NCBI RefSeq assembly: GCF_020295405.1
Contig: NZ_JADEYP010000018.1
Coordinates: 19,967-83,966, forward strand
Length of the DNA: 64,000 nucleotides
Direction: 5' to 3'
Origin: Sphingobacterium bovistauri
Lineage (GTDB): Bacteria; Bacteroidota; Bacteroidia; Sphingobacteriales; Sphingobacteriaceae
Under the pieces are notes generated by a model. It saw only the letters and a list, made by a program, of their open reading frames with translations. It was not told the origin of the DNA and did no database searches. This document shows positions 30,184-39,642 of the stretch, piece by piece. Positions within the stretch are counted from its first letter, which is position 1, and each line of letters starts with the position of its first letter. Position numbers and translations under genes: made by a program.

Positions 30184-32298
30184 TTATTTCAACTCTATTG
30201 ATACATTTGATCCCATTTTCATACGCTGCCCTGGAGACAAAGACTGAGCAATCACTTTCCCTTTGCCTAAAATTTTTGTTTTGAATCCCGCATTTTCCAT
30301 TGTAAAAATCGCATCCACTAATCCCATTCCTTTAACATTAGGCACTACACCTTCTTTTATATTTACCTCGACAAACGGAAATCCACGTTGCGAAACAACA
30401 GAATCGCCTTGCCCCAATGTATTCCAATTTTGAGGATTAAAGCCTAATGACTCATACACCTTAACTGACGCTTCTTTTGAGCCATTCAATGTCAATGGTG
30501 TACGCATCCCTGCTGTATTTACAGCCTTATTTGCGAATGTCCCTTGCAATTTTAAATCATTGGCATAAACCATGTCAGCTAATTCTTTAAACACAGGCCC
30601 CGCAACAGAACCTCCATAATACCCATTACGTGGGTTACGAATTACTACAATCATCGAGTATCTCGGATTTTCAGCCGGAAAATAACCTGCGAAAGAAGAT
30701 TGATACCTCCTTGCGCCATACCCTCTTGCATTATCAGCCATTTGTGCTGTACCGGTTTTACCTGCCGCAGAATACAATGGGCTACTTAATTTCTTACCAG
30801 TACCCTCAATCATTACTCCCTCAAGCATTCCTTGCATTTTTTTAATAGCTTCTTCCGATGCCATTTGCTGATTGATAACCCTAGCTTCAAAATGCTGAAC
30901 TGTATTCCCTAAATGACGAATCTCTTTAACAAACAACGGCGCTATCATTTTACCATCATTAGCCACTCCATTATAAAGTGTCAACGTTTGTAATGGAGTC
31001 AACAATAACTCATATCCATACGCCATCTGAATCAATGACAATTTACTCCAAGACTTATTTTTAGGCGTCTTAACTACAGGAACCCCTTCACCCGGAATCT
31101 GTAAGTGCAATGGCTCATGTAAACCCCAACTATGTAATTTTGAAGTGAATTTGGACGGATTACTTCCATAATGCGTATTGATCAACTTCGTTATCGCTAC
31201 GTTAGAAGACTCCTCAAAACCCTCTTTTACGCTTATATTAGATTTCTTAGGAGCATGTGAATCTCGAATAGTATGCGATGGGACTTTGTAAGTACCATTG
31301 CCAATATCCACGCGCGTGGCTGTATCAATATAACCATCATCCAATGCAGCTAAATAAGAAGCCAACTTGAATGTAGATCCAGGATCCGCTATCTGCGCTA
31401 TCGCTATATTTAACTTCTCACGATACTCGCCATCTTTATCCTTAGTGAAATTAGCTATTGCACGAATCTCCCCCGTTTGCACCTCCATCAATATCACACA
31501 ACCTTCATCAGCATCGCTAATTTTCATTTGCTTACCCAACGCACGTTGTGCCATATCCTGCATATTTACATCAATGGTTGAAATGATATCCGAACCATCA
31601 ACAGGAGCTACTTCCAAATCTCTATTCAACGGCACCCAAACACCGCCAGCAATACGTTGCATCATCTGCGCACCGCTCTTACCCTCTATAAACTCGCCAT
31701 AAGCACCCTCTAACCCAACTTTGAAATCCTCATTCTTATACCCAATTGTACGCGCTGCTAAATTCGTAAAAGGCAATATTCTTTTGTTTTTACGAACAGA
31801 TACCAAACTACTTGAATACCTTCTTTTTCCCTCTCTAAATGTTTTGAACAAAGGAAAAGTCTTTAAAATTTTCAAATCCTGGTGTGAAACATCACGCTTC
31901 AACAATACATAGCGCTGCTTCTTACTACGCGCTTGTTTAAGAATCGTCAAATACTGACGTGAAGATTTATCTTTAAAAAAGCCTGATAACTTATAAGCTA
32001 AAGAATCAACTTTACCATTAAAAACTTCATTGTACTCTTCAGGAATCGACATCGCGTCAAACCTTATTTCGTATTCCGGAACAGAAGTAGCCAATAAGCT
32101 ACCATCAACAGAATAAATATTACCACGCGCCGCCTCTACTACACGCTCTTGGATAGTCAAGCTATCTGCTATCGAACGCCACTTCCCACCATCCACATAT
32201 TGCAAATGCAGAAGCTTAGCAAATACAGCCAAAGCTCCAAACACCATAAGCCCAAAGGCTAGGTATACACGCATTAATATGGACTTCCTTATGTTCAT
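30184..32298 (-). CDS. ftsI: Septal D,D-transpeptidase FtsI (class B PBP) with PASTA domain
   Basis: A 704-residue class B penicillin-binding protein that cross-links septal peptidoglycan. One N-terminal membrane helix (VYLAFGLMVFGALAVFAKLL) is followed by the PBP dimerisation domain. Transpeptidase motifs are DPGSTFKLAS (nucleophile Ser near residue 309), ESSNVAI near 364 and KTGTAQM near 514. The C-terminus (about 640-704) forms a PASTA-like unit (GVVPNVKGMGLVDAIFTMEN, then GQRMKMGSNVSIELK). PASTA on the division PBP is normal in Bacteroidota. It sits between ftsL (16 bp) and murE (1 bp). Confidence 0.95.
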   Translation of the reverse strand: MNIRKSILMRVYLAFGLMVFGALAVFAKLLHLQYVDGGKWRSIADSLTIQERVVEAARGNIYSVDGSLLATSVPEYEIRFDAMSIPEEYNEVFNGKVDSLAYKLSGFFKDKSSRQYLTILKQARSKKQRYVLLKRDVSHQDLKILKTFPLFKTFREGKRRYSSSLVSVRKNKRILPFTNLAARTIGYKNEDFKVGLEGAYGEFIEGKSGAQMMQRIAGGVWVPLNRDLEVAPVDGSDIISTIDVNMQDMAQRALGKQMKISDADEGCVILMEVQTGEIRAIANFTKDKDGEYREKLNIAIAQIADPGSTFKLASYLAALDDGYIDTATRVDIGNGTYKVPSHTIRDSHAPKKSNISVKEGFEESSNVAITKLINTHYGSNPSKFTSKLHSWGLHEPLHLQIPGEGVPVVKTPKNKSWSKLSLIQMAYGYELLLTPLQTLTLYNGVANDGKMIAPLFVKEIRHLGNTVQHFEARVINQQMASEEAIKKMQGMLEGVMIEGTGKKLSSPLYSAAGKTGTAQMADNARGYGARRYQSSFAGYFPAENPRYSMIVVIRNPRNGYYGGSVAGPVFKELADMVYANDLKLQGTFANKAVNTAGMRTPLTLNGSKEASVKVYESLGFNPQNWNTLGQGDSVVSQRGFPFVEVNIKEGVVPNVKGMGLVDAIFTMENAGFKTKILGKGKVIAQSLSPGQRMKMGSNVSIELK

Positions 32299-32314
32299 AC
32301 CAAGTATTACCTAC

Positions 32315-32725
32315 TTAATCCTGCTCTTTTAATACTTCAAGTTTAATTGGCGGCTCTGTACGTTCTTTTAACCCTAACGTATCCGCTCTTTTTGCTATTT
32401 CCGACTGCGTAGTCAACTTCATCAACTCCGCAGACAAAGACTTATAATCCCAACTCAACTCTTTCACATCTCTACCCAACCTGTCAATCTGTCTAACAGT
32501 ACGCTCTGCCAAATGACGATTCGAAATATACAACAACGCCAAAAAAGCCAAGAAAGCACCAAAAGGCAAATTTTTTGTCACCAAATAAGTTGACAACTTT
32601 GCCGGAGAAAATAAATTATGAAGAATACTCCGAGTCTCCTCAACCTTTTCCTCTACAGATTCAGATATCTCCTCCTGAACATCTTCACTAAGCTCCTGGT
32701 TACGAAGTGTATTTCTTCTCGACAT
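32315..32725 (-). CDS. ftsL: FtsL-like division protein
   Basis: A 136-residue bitopic protein. A charged N-terminal region of about 50 residues (rich in Glu) precedes one membrane helix (FGAFLAFLALLYISNRH). A short coiled coil follows (RTVRQIDRLGRDVKELSWDY, then LSAELMKLTTQSEIAKRA). The pattern and position between rsmH and ftsI match Bacteroidota FtsL-like proteins, which bridge FtsQ/B with FtsW/I. Sequence conservation is low, so the call relies on topology and synteny. Confidence 0.88.
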   Translation of the reverse strand: MSRRNTLRNQELSEDVQEEISESVEEKVEETRSILHNLFSPAKLSTYLVTKNLPFGAFLAFLALLYISNRHLAERTVRQIDRLGRDVKELSWDYKSLSAELMKLTTQSEIAKRADTLGLKERTEPPIKLEVLKEQD

Positions 32726-32736
32726 AACCCTTACGA

Positions 32737-33654
32737 CTAATTATTTATCTTTTCCGCCACCCGCAATTTCGCACTCCGCGAACGGTTATTACTCTGCAAC
32801 TCTTCTTCAGAAGCTGTGATTGCTTTACGTGAAATCACACGAAATGGCTTTATTTCATTACCAAAAAAATCCTTCTCAACCTCTCCCTTAAATTTCCCTT
32901 TCAACATGAAGTTTTTCACCAAACGATCCTCCAAAGAGTGATAAGACATAATCACTAAACGCCCATCCCCCTTCAAAACCGAAATAGTTTGCAACAAAAA
33001 CTCTTGCAACGCTTCCAACTCCCTATTCACTTCAATACGTAGCGCTTGAAAAACCTGCGCATGATATTTATGTTCCTTTCCTTTTGGAACCATCTTCTTT
33101 ACAACCTCTTTTAACTCAGCAACAGTATTAATCTCATTCGACAATCTAGCTGTAACTATAGTTTTTGCTAATGATTTAGCATTTTGCACTTCACCATACA
33201 TTCCGAAAATACGATGCAAATCTTCCTCACTGTAAGTATTCACAACCTTGCGCGCATCCAAATCCGAAACCTGATCCATACGCATATCCAATTCCGCATC
33301 GAAACGAATTGAAAAACCACGTTCAGCATCATCAAACTGATGAGACGAAACTCCCAAATCACCCAAAATCCCATCCACTTCTTTCACCCCCTCCAAACGC
33401 AAGTAATTCTTAATAAAACGAAAATTTTGATGAACCAACACAAAGCGCGAATCATCAATTGCATTATTAATAGCATCTGGATCTTGATCAAAAGCAATCA
33501 ACTTCCCATTTGGACCCAAACGATTTAAAATTTCGCGAGAATGCCCACCACCACCAAACGTCACATCAACATAAACCCCATCAGGCTTAATATCCAACGC
33601 CTCCATACATTCATGAAGCATTACTGGTACGTGATACACTTGTTCATCAGACAT
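32737..33654 (-). CDS. rsmH: 16S rRNA m4C1402 methyltransferase RsmH
   Basis: A 305-residue SAM-dependent methyltransferase for N4 of C1402 in 16S rRNA. HVPVMLHECMEALDIKPDG opens the protein. The SAM motif is YVDVTFGGGGHSREIL (residues 29-44). AFDQDPDAI, GVSSHQFDDAERGFSIR, DMRMDQ and ALRIEVNRELEAL are RsmH signatures, with IMSYHSLEDRLVKNFM near residue 225. It overlaps mraZ by 8 bp. Its partner enzyme on the same nucleotide, RsmI, is encoded at 44.2 kb. Confidence 0.97.
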   Translation of the reverse strand: MSDEQVYHVPVMLHECMEALDIKPDGVYVDVTFGGGGHSREILNRLGPNGKLIAFDQDPDAINNAIDDSRFVLVHQNFRFIKNYLRLEGVKEVDGILGDLGVSSHQFDDAERGFSIRFDAELDMRMDQVSDLDARKVVNTYSEEDLHRIFGMYGEVQNAKSLAKTIVTARLSNEINTVAELKEVVKKMVPKGKEHKYHAQVFQALRIEVNRELEALQEFLLQTISVLKGDGRLVIMSYHSLEDRLVKNFMLKGKFKGEVEKDFFGNEIKPFRVISRKAITASEEELQSNNRSRSAKLRVAEKINN

Positions 33655-34120
33655 TAAAACCTCCTTCTAAATCAAAATCTCCCATTACAGATTCTGCCAA
33701 ATCAGAGAAATCCTCTTCAGAAATAGCATTCATCTTTTCATCATACTTAGCTTTAGACCACAACTCCACCTTACTCAAATTACACACCAACACCAACTCA
33801 GCCCCCACCGCTGCATAATCTAACAAAGCTTTAGGCAACAACACACGACCCGCAGAATCCAACATCAACTCTGTAGCTCCACTCGTAAATTTTCTCACGA
33901 AATCACGATTCTTAGCTTGAAATTGATTTAATCTTGCCAATTGCGACAATATCCTATTCCACTCCGCTCGCGTATACATCACCAAATTCCCATCGAAGCC
34001 ACGATTCACTACAAGCCCTTCACGCTCCGCATCAGGCAACTGACGCTTTAGCGCTGCAGGAACCACCATTCTACCTTTGGCGTCCAACTTGCATTCGTAT
34101 TCTCCAATTAAAAAATTCAT
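33647..34120 (-). CDS. mraZ: Transcriptional regulator MraZ
   Basis: A 157-residue MraZ with two SpoVT/AbrB-like halves. The first has GEYECKLDAKGRMVVPAALK (residues 6-25), the second SAGRVLLPKALLDYAAVG near residue 90. The conserved D-x-K/A-G-R motif is present in both. MraZ forms ring oligomers and represses its own dcw operon through repeated TGGGN boxes. Three such boxes at 10-bp spacing lie 50-75 bp upstream, so autoregulation is well supported by sequence. Confidence 0.96.
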   Translation of the reverse strand: MNFLIGEYECKLDAKGRMVVPAALKRQLPDAEREGLVVNRGFDGNLVMYTRAEWNRILSQLARLNQFQAKNRDFVRKFTSGATELMLDSAGRVLLPKALLDYAAVGAELVLVCNLSKVELWSKAKYDEKMNAISEEDFSDLAESVMGDFDLEGGFNV

Positions 34121-34140
34121 CCGTAGTCTATATCGCTAAT

Positions 34141-34210
34141 CAAATTTAATGTAAAAGTATACACTTTCTCCCACATACTCCCACATTCCCCCACAAAAAA
34201 GTTTTCCACA
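34141..34210 (-). promoter_or_regulatory. mraZ (dcw) promoter with three MraZ-binding repeats
   Basis: On the minus strand TAAATTTG (34141-34148) is a -7 box 20 nt before the mraZ ATG. Upstream, TGGG occurs three times with starts exactly 10 bp apart (complements of 34170-34173, 34180-34183, 34190-34193), fitting TGGGN-N5 direct repeats bound by MraZ. A DnaA-box-like TTTTCCACA lies on the plus strand at 34202-34210. Confidence 0.75.
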
Positions 34211-34522
34211 CTACTTTAGCCCCGCTATCAATGCGTAAATTTTCCTTTTCAAATCATATTCTAAACGTATTTTTACTGATAATCAGCAAGTTGATTTTTA
34301 TTAAAAACAATGTCATTTTTAAGCTACAAAATCATTATTCAACATAGATTTGCAGCCAAAATATCATCAAAAAACCAAAAGGTGGGACAAAGTGGTAGAA
34401 GTTTAATATTAAAAATTAACCCTCGTAAACACCTAAAATCACCATCATTTATTTATCAGATTGCATTAGTTATTGTCCTACAAAACCAATAATTTTGCAA
34501 CGTATATTTTCTATTTTATAAT
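34211..34522. other. Intergenic region between mraZ and aspS
   Basis: This is the longest apparently gene-free stretch in the core region. On the plus strand TGGGA-N5-TGGTA at 34383-34397 resembles a weak two-box MraZ site facing aspS. TAATTTTG at 34490-34497 is a probable -7 element for aspS, giving a leader of about 20 nt. Nothing coding or structured was recognised in the rest. Confidence 0.45.
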
Positions 34523-36277
34523 ATGTATAGAAGTCATAATTGCGGCGAGCTAAGAATAGCCGATATAAATAACGAAGTAAAACTTTCTGGTTGGGTTCAA
34601 AAATCACGTGACAAAGGATTCATGATTTGGGTAGATTTACGTGATAGATACGGTATTACCCAATTAATTTTTGACGAAGCACGTACAGAAGCTATTGTAA
34701 TGCAATTGGCAAAATCTTTAGGCCGTGAATTCGTCATCCAAGTAAAAGGCACAGTAATCGAGCGTGAGTCTAAAAACAATAATATTCCAACAGGAGAGAT
34801 TGAAGTTCTAGTAAATGAATTAACTATACTTAACGAAGCTCAACTCCCTCCTTTCACTATTGAAGATGAGACAGATGGTGGTGAGGATATTCGCATGAAA
34901 TATCGTTATTTAGATATTCGTCGTAATCCGGTTAAAAACAGTTTATTGTTCCGCCATAAAGTAACGCAAGAAGTTCGTAACTATTTATCGAATCTTGATT
35001 TCTGTGAGGTAGAAACACCTTATTTGATCAAATCTACACCAGAGGGTGCGCGTGATTTCGTGGTACCATCTCGTATGAATCCTGGACAGTTTTATGCTTT
35101 ACCACAATCTCCACAAACTTTCAAACAACTGTTGATGGTAGGTGGTATGGATAAATATTTCCAAATTGTGAAATGCTTCCGTGATGAAGATTTACGCGCG
35201 GACCGTCAGCCTGAGTTTACTCAGATCGACTGTGAAATGTCATTCATTGAGCAAGAAGATATTTTAAATGTTTTTGAAGGATTAACACGTCATTTATTAC
35301 AAAAAATCCACAACATAGAAATAGAGAAATTCCCTCGTATGACTTTCGATGAAGCAATGCGTACGTACGGTAACGACAAACCAGACATTCGTTTTGGAAT
35401 GAAGTTCGGTGAATTAAACGCGGTTGCGCAACATAAAGAATTTTCGGTTTTCAATTCGGCTGAATTAGTAGTTGGGATTGCTGTACCAGGAGCTGCAACA
35501 TACACTCGTAAAGAAATCGACGCGTTAATTGATTGGGTAAAACGTCCACAAGTAGGAGCTTCGGGTATGGTTTACGTGAAATGTGAAGCAAATGGACAAT
35601 ACAAATCGTCTGTAGATAAATTCTACGACCAAGAAGATTTAGCAAAATGGGCTGAAGTTACTGGAGCTAACGAAGGTGATTTAATCTTGGTTTTATCGGG
35701 TCCTGCTAATAAAACACGTGCACAATTATCAGCATTACGTATGGAATTAGGTAATCGTATGGGCTTACGTAAACCAAATGAGTTTGCTCCTTTATGGGTT
35801 GTAGACTTCCCGTTATTAGAATGGGACGAAGAATCGGAACGTTTCCATGCTATGCACCACCCATTCACATCTCCAAAACCTGAAGATATGCATCTATTAG
35901 ATACAGATCCAGGTAAAGTTCGTGCAAATGCTTATGATTTAGTATTGAATGGTAACGAAATTGGCGGAGGATCTATCCGTATTCACGATAAAGAAATGCA
36001 AGCGTTAATGTTTAAACATTTAGGATTTACTCCAGAGCAAGCGCAAGAACAATTCGGTTTCTTAATGAATGCTTTCCAATACGGAGCGCCACCACACGGA
36101 GGTTTAGCTTTTGGTTTGGATCGTTTAACAGCTATTTTAGGCGGACAAGAAACCATTCGTGATTTCATTGCATTCCCTAAAAACAATTCAGGTCGCGATG
36201 TAATGATCGATGCTCCTGCTATGATTGATAATGCTCAATTAGAAGAATTAAGCTTAGCATTGGCATTAAAAGGTTAA
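34523..36277 (+). CDS. aspS: Aspartyl-tRNA synthetase
   Basis: A 584-residue class II synthetase. The N-terminal OB-fold anticodon-binding domain covers residues 1-110 ([20 protein letters not shown]). Motif 2 lies around [20 protein letters not shown] near residue 210 and motif 3 around [15 protein letters not shown] near 540. The flipping loop and [14 protein letters not shown] at about 190 are AspRS-specific. The GAD insertion domain at about 290-420 marks the bacterial type. RQPEFTQID is typical of bacterial AspRS. Monocistronic: hairpin terminator 24 bp downstream. Codon use is noticeably more biased (cgt, ggt, tta) than its neighbours, as expected for a highly expressed gene. Confidence 0.97.
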   Translation: MYRSHNCGELRIADINNEVKLSGWVQKSRDKGFMIWVDLRDRYGITQLIFDEARTEAIVMQLAKSLGREFVIQVKGTVIERESKNNNIPTGEIEVLVNELTILNEAQLPPFTIEDETDGGEDIRMKYRYLDIRRNPVKNSLLFRHKVTQEVRNYLSNLDFCEVETPYLIKSTPEGARDFVVPSRMNPGQFYALPQSPQTFKQLLMVGGMDKYFQIVKCFRDEDLRADRQPEFTQIDCEMSFIEQEDILNVFEGLTRHLLQKIHNIEIEKFPRMTFDEAMRTYGNDKPDIRFGMKFGELNAVAQHKEFSVFNSAELVVGIAVPGAATYTRKEIDALIDWVKRPQVGASGMVYVKCEANGQYKSSVDKFYDQEDLAKWAEVTGANEGDLILVLSGPANKTRAQLSALRMELGNRMGLRKPNEFAPLWVVDFPLLEWDEESERFHAMHHPFTSPKPEDMHLLDTDPGKVRANAYDLVLNGNEIGGGSIRIHDKEMQALMFKHLGFTPEQAQEQFGFLMNAFQYGAPPHGGLAFGLDRLTAILGGQETIRDFIAFPKNNSGRDVMIDAPAMIDNAQLEELSLALALKG

Positions 36278-36300
36278 AGTTAACACTCCAAAACAGTATA

Positions 36301-36323
36301 AAGCCCATCATTTTGATGGGCTT
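36301..36323 (+). terminator. aspS terminator
   Basis: A perfect 10-bp stem (36301-36310 with 36314-36323) with a 3-nt loop, followed by ACTTTTT. Confidence 0.85.
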
Positions 36324-36360
36324 ACTTTTTCACAACAAATTAAGTTTCGAATCTTGCCCT

Positions 36361-37824
36361 ATGTTAACACCAAAAACTTTCTTTACACCATGTCCAGAAT
36401 GTGATGGCGTAGGCAAAATCAAGCGGCGCATAAAGAAAAGTGTACGTTTACGCTACCAAGCGGCATTAGAAAAACATAAAAAAAGCAATTCGAAAGAATA
36501 CCCTCCCACAGAGCCCAGGCCTCATTTCTCAACCTGTCTAAACTGTCAGGGTCGCGGACTTATCCAATCGCAGGAAAATCTTAAATCCGATTACACAAAA
36601 ACACCTCATATTGCAATAATCGGTGCCGGAATAGGTGGGGTAGCACTTGCTGTTGCTTGCTTACACCGTGGGATTCCCTTTACTATTTACGAACGGGATG
36701 CGAACTTCAATGAACGAGCACAGGGATACGGGCTAACTTTACAACAGGCTAGCAGCGCGATAAATAGTTTTGGAATCTCTAATCTTGAAAAAGGAGTAAT
36801 TTCCACAAGACATCTCGTTCATAACACCAAAGGGGAAATCATAGCCGAATGGGGAATGAGAAAGTGGCTAGAAAATAGAGTTATCACCAAACCAAAAAAG
36901 ACAAATATTCATATCGCACGCCAATCCTTAAGACTATCTCTTATAAAACAGCTAGGCGGCAACGATATGATTAAGTGGGGTCATAAACTTATAGATTTTG
37001 AGGAGAATGCAGATGGAATAATTAATCTTTATTTTGAAACTAATAAAGAAATCGTCAATACACAAGCTGACCTAATCGTTGGTGCAGATGGCATCCACAG
37101 CACCATTAGAAATAAACTAGTAGACAAAGAGACTAATCCTTTACGATTTTTAGACTGTATTGTTATTTTAGGCATTTGCCAATTAAAAGACTTGAAAGAC
37201 GTAATTAGTCCATTATTAGATTCAGCAACTGTTTTTCAAACTGCCAATGGCAACGAACGTATCTACGTCATGCCATTTGACGCAGAGTCAGTGATGTGGC
37301 AACTTAGTTTTCCTATGGCTGAAAATGAAGCAAAAGAATTAAGTAGTAAGGGTTCTGAAGCTTTAAAAGTGGAAGCGATTAAGCGCACGCAATGGCACAC
37401 ACCAATACCAGAAATATTGAAAGCTACGCAACTCAGCAAAATCTCAGGATATCCAGTCTACGATAGAGAAATACTAAATCAAGAAGTCTTACAAAAATTA
37501 GGAAACGCCACACTAATTGGAGATGCTGCACATCCTATGAGTCCATTCAAAGGACAAGGAGCTAATCAAGCCTTACTAGATGCGTTAAGCTTAGCACGTG
37601 ATATTTACAAAAAATGCACTATATTTTCAGATTGGAAAACCAAAGGAATCAGAGCAACTGTTTTAAATAATTTTGAAGCAGAAATGATTGCACGAAGTAG
37701 CGTAAAAGTAAAAGATTCTGCGGCTGCGGCTGAATTTCTGCATTCAGAAATAGCTCTCTACGAAAGCAATGAGCCTCGAGGTAGAGTCTTGAAAAGAATG
37801 AGCATCTGTAATTCAAATCAATAA
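36361..37824 (+). CDS. FAD-dependent monooxygenase with N-terminal CxxCxG zinc finger
   Basis: A 487-residue fusion. Residues 8-75 hold two DnaJ-type motifs, CPECDGVGK and CLNCQGRGL, separated by a basic linker of about 45 residues; together they could bind one zinc. From about residue 82 a PHBH/UbiH-type flavoprotein follows: IAIIGAGIGGVALAVACLHR, LIVGADGIHSTIR (DG motif) and LIGDAAHPMSPFKGQGANQA (GD motif). The catalytic part resembles the TetX-like aromatic or polyketide monooxygenases. I choose the ATG at 36361; an in-frame ATG at 36313 lies inside the aspS terminator hairpin. It stands alone with no pathway genes beside it, so the substrate is unknown. Confidence 0.82.
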   Translation: MLTPKTFFTPCPECDGVGKIKRRIKKSVRLRYQAALEKHKKSNSKEYPPTEPRPHFSTCLNCQGRGLIQSQENLKSDYTKTPHIAIIGAGIGGVALAVACLHRGIPFTIYERDANFNERAQGYGLTLQQASSAINSFGISNLEKGVISTRHLVHNTKGEIIAEWGMRKWLENRVITKPKKTNIHIARQSLRLSLIKQLGGNDMIKWGHKLIDFEENADGIINLYFETNKEIVNTQADLIVGADGIHSTIRNKLVDKETNPLRFLDCIVILGICQLKDLKDVISPLLDSATVFQTANGNERIYVMPFDAESVMWQLSFPMAENEAKELSSKGSEALKVEAIKRTQWHTPIPEILKATQLSKISGYPVYDREILNQEVLQKLGNATLIGDAAHPMSPFKGQGANQALLDALSLARDIYKKCTIFSDWKTKGIRATVLNNFEAEMIARSSVKVKDSAAAAEFLHSEIALYESNEPRGRVLKRMSICNSNQ

Positions 37825-37872
37825 CACACGATTAATTATTTCTAATATTTAATAACAAAAACCCTTATCTTT

Positions 37873-37908
37873 AAAAGTTGGTTACTACGTAAGCAACTTT
37901 TATTTTTG
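37873..37908 (+). promoter_or_regulatory. Promoter with operator-like inverted repeat, truncated lutB copy
   Basis: TTG (37878-37880), a 20-nt spacer, then TATTTTTG (37901-37908) match the Bacteroidota consensus. A 13-bp inverted repeat with one mismatch (about 37873-37885 with 37889-37901) covers the same stretch and could be an operator. Confidence 0.6.
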
Positions 37909-37930
37909 TAGCAGAACTAAGTAGAGCAAC

Positions 37931-38149
37931 ATGGCGCAGAATATCGCAGATAAATTTTTAGAAGACAGTTCAACAAAATCTTTTGACCTTCGTCACCGTG
38001 AAATTATTACAAATAATATCGATAAATATAACGTGGCCTTTGAGAGAGGTAAAAGCAAGTTTTTTGATTTAGAAAATTCTAAAAAGAAAGCTAATCTTAT
38101 TAAGTGGCGTACAATTGAAAATCTCGATAAATACTTAATTGTTTTTTGA
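37931..38149 (+). pseudogene. Truncated 5' duplicate of lutB
   Basis: The first 68 codons copy the start of the intact lutB at 39643: by eye about 13 differences in 213 bp, most of them third-position changes. Similarity fades after KYL, and the frame ends at a TGA 72 codons in. None of the iron-sulfur region is present. The promoter and start codon are duplicated too, so a 72-residue peptide could still be made. The silent nature of most differences suggests both copies were once under coding constraint, for example through acquisition from a related strain rather than a very recent duplication. Confidence 0.8.
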
Positions 38150-38339
38150 AATTACACTCAAAAATTTAAACAATACGATAAGAAATCTTTACAATATTTT
38201 CTAAATATTTACCCCAAGTTAACCAAAGTATTTGTAGGTAATTAATCCATTTATACACCTCCACACTTACAAACACTAAAGCATTGTATATCAAATACTT
38301 TTTAAGACTTTAAAACCTATGCCCTAATGTTAGAATAAT

Positions 38340-39386
38340 TCAATTTGCATAGCTACCATCAACCTTTTCCGTCGATTTATGATGTTCAAAAAACTCTAAA
38401 TCAATAAGTTTTTGATACTTTACGGGCAATAGTACATTTTTATTTACTGGATCTACATAAAATAAGATTTGAACTTTTGAAGACTCCTTAGTAAAACTTC
38501 CTTCAATTCTATTTACTTGACTGCTTATAAAAAATGATGTTGATTCATTCGTATTCCATTTAAATCTAAATAGTGGAAAATTTTCACTATAACTTTGAAC
38601 TAGATCAATAGTAACATATTTTGAATTATTATTTTTAGATTTTTCTATATGAGGATAGATTACTTTGTATCCTTTCAAATTCATTCCTCCAGAAGATTCT
38701 CCACTATTAATCTCGATTGATTTCTTCTCTAACAAATACTTCTGAGATTGTTCATAGGTAGTATGCTCTTCATTTATTGTTGAAATAACTTTAAAGTTCT
38801 CGTCATAATAAGTTGTTTTATCTTTATCAACCAAACAATATATAAATCCCCCATTTTTAACCATTTGATAAGCATAAATATTTTTTATTTCTTGGTTAGA
38901 TAATTTTAATATTAAATCATTACCTAAATAAATATCTACCACACTATATTCATTATTGATTGCTAAATAACCTAAATAAACTTTTTCGATTTGCTCAAAA
39001 TTTTTGTATTTTTTTGATAGTGATAAACGTTCATCTAATTCAGAATTATTCATTAAAAAGGCCATGGTTTTATTATAGCCGTATAAATATTTTTTGTCAT
39101 TAATTTCAATTGAATACTGATTATTTAGATATTCTAAATTTTCTTGTTTACCAGTATATTTATTAAATAACAATACATTATTGCTTTTACTATCTAGTAC
39201 TATATAATCAGAATAATAATTAATATTACTCGATAGTTCTTCAACATAACTAGGTGGTAATATTTCATTTCCCTTATTGTCTACTATTCCATAAAGCCCA
39301 CCAATAGCAAATGGATAATACACGCGTTGTTGTGCAAAAATTTTAAGAGATATAAGTAAGATTAGTAATGTTAATTTTATTTTCAT
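38340..39386 (-). CDS. Exported hypothetical protein with one WG-like repeat
   Basis: Not recognised as a named family. From the ATG at 39386 it has 348 residues with a clear signal peptide (MKIKLTLLILLISLKIFAQ). A frame 8 codons longer exists but would bury the signal. The first mature segment, GLYGIVDNKGNEILPPSYVE, looks like a single WG-type repeat; the rest is Lys/Asn/Tyr-rich beta-like sequence without motifs I know. Base composition is AT-richer than the neighbours. It lies antisense between the truncated and intact lutB copies with no partner gene, as an inserted accessory gene would. A -7-like TAAATTTG is at 39408-39415. Confidence 0.7.
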   Translation of the reverse strand: MKIKLTLLILLISLKIFAQQRVYYPFAIGGLYGIVDNKGNEILPPSYVEELSSNINYYSDYIVLDSKSNNVLLFNKYTGKQENLEYLNNQYSIEINDKKYLYGYNKTMAFLMNNSELDERLSLSKKYKNFEQIEKVYLGYLAINNEYSVVDIYLGNDLILKLSNQEIKNIYAYQMVKNGGFIYCLVDKDKTTYYDENFKVISTINEEHTTYEQSQKYLLEKKSIEINSGESSGGMNLKGYKVIYPHIEKSKNNNSKYVTIDLVQSYSENFPLFRFKWNTNESTSFFISSQVNRIEGSFTKESSKVQILFYVDPVNKNVLLPVKYQKLIDLEFFEHHKSTEKVDGSYAN

Positions 39387-39589
39387 TATTGTTTTTAATT
39401 TTAAACACAAATTTATTAAATAATAATTTATTTTATTTAAACAATTAAAAGAAAGATTTCAAAAGATATTTACTAAAAAACAATAGATAGTTTGAAAAAA
39501 GATAAAACTATTCACCACCATACGCTAAGGGTACGTAATTTTATGCCGAAAACCTCGATTAATTAATTTTTTCAGACTAACTTTAAACA

Positions 39590-39620
39590 TTGGTAAGAAA
39601 ATTGCCAATCTTTACTTTTG
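39590..39620 (+). promoter_or_regulatory. lutB promoter
   Basis: TTG (39590-39592), a 20-nt spacer, then TACTTTTG (39613-39620). The architecture is the same as in the truncated copy, followed by AGGAGA as a probable ribosome-binding site. Confidence 0.65.
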
Positions 39621-39642
39621 TAGGAGAATTAGCAAAGTCAGC

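Noticed and set aside
18365..34120. Absence of murF, murB and ddl from the dcw cluster
   Set aside because: Usual for Bacteroidota, where these lie elsewhere and murF is often fused to an alanine racemase; not a deletion.
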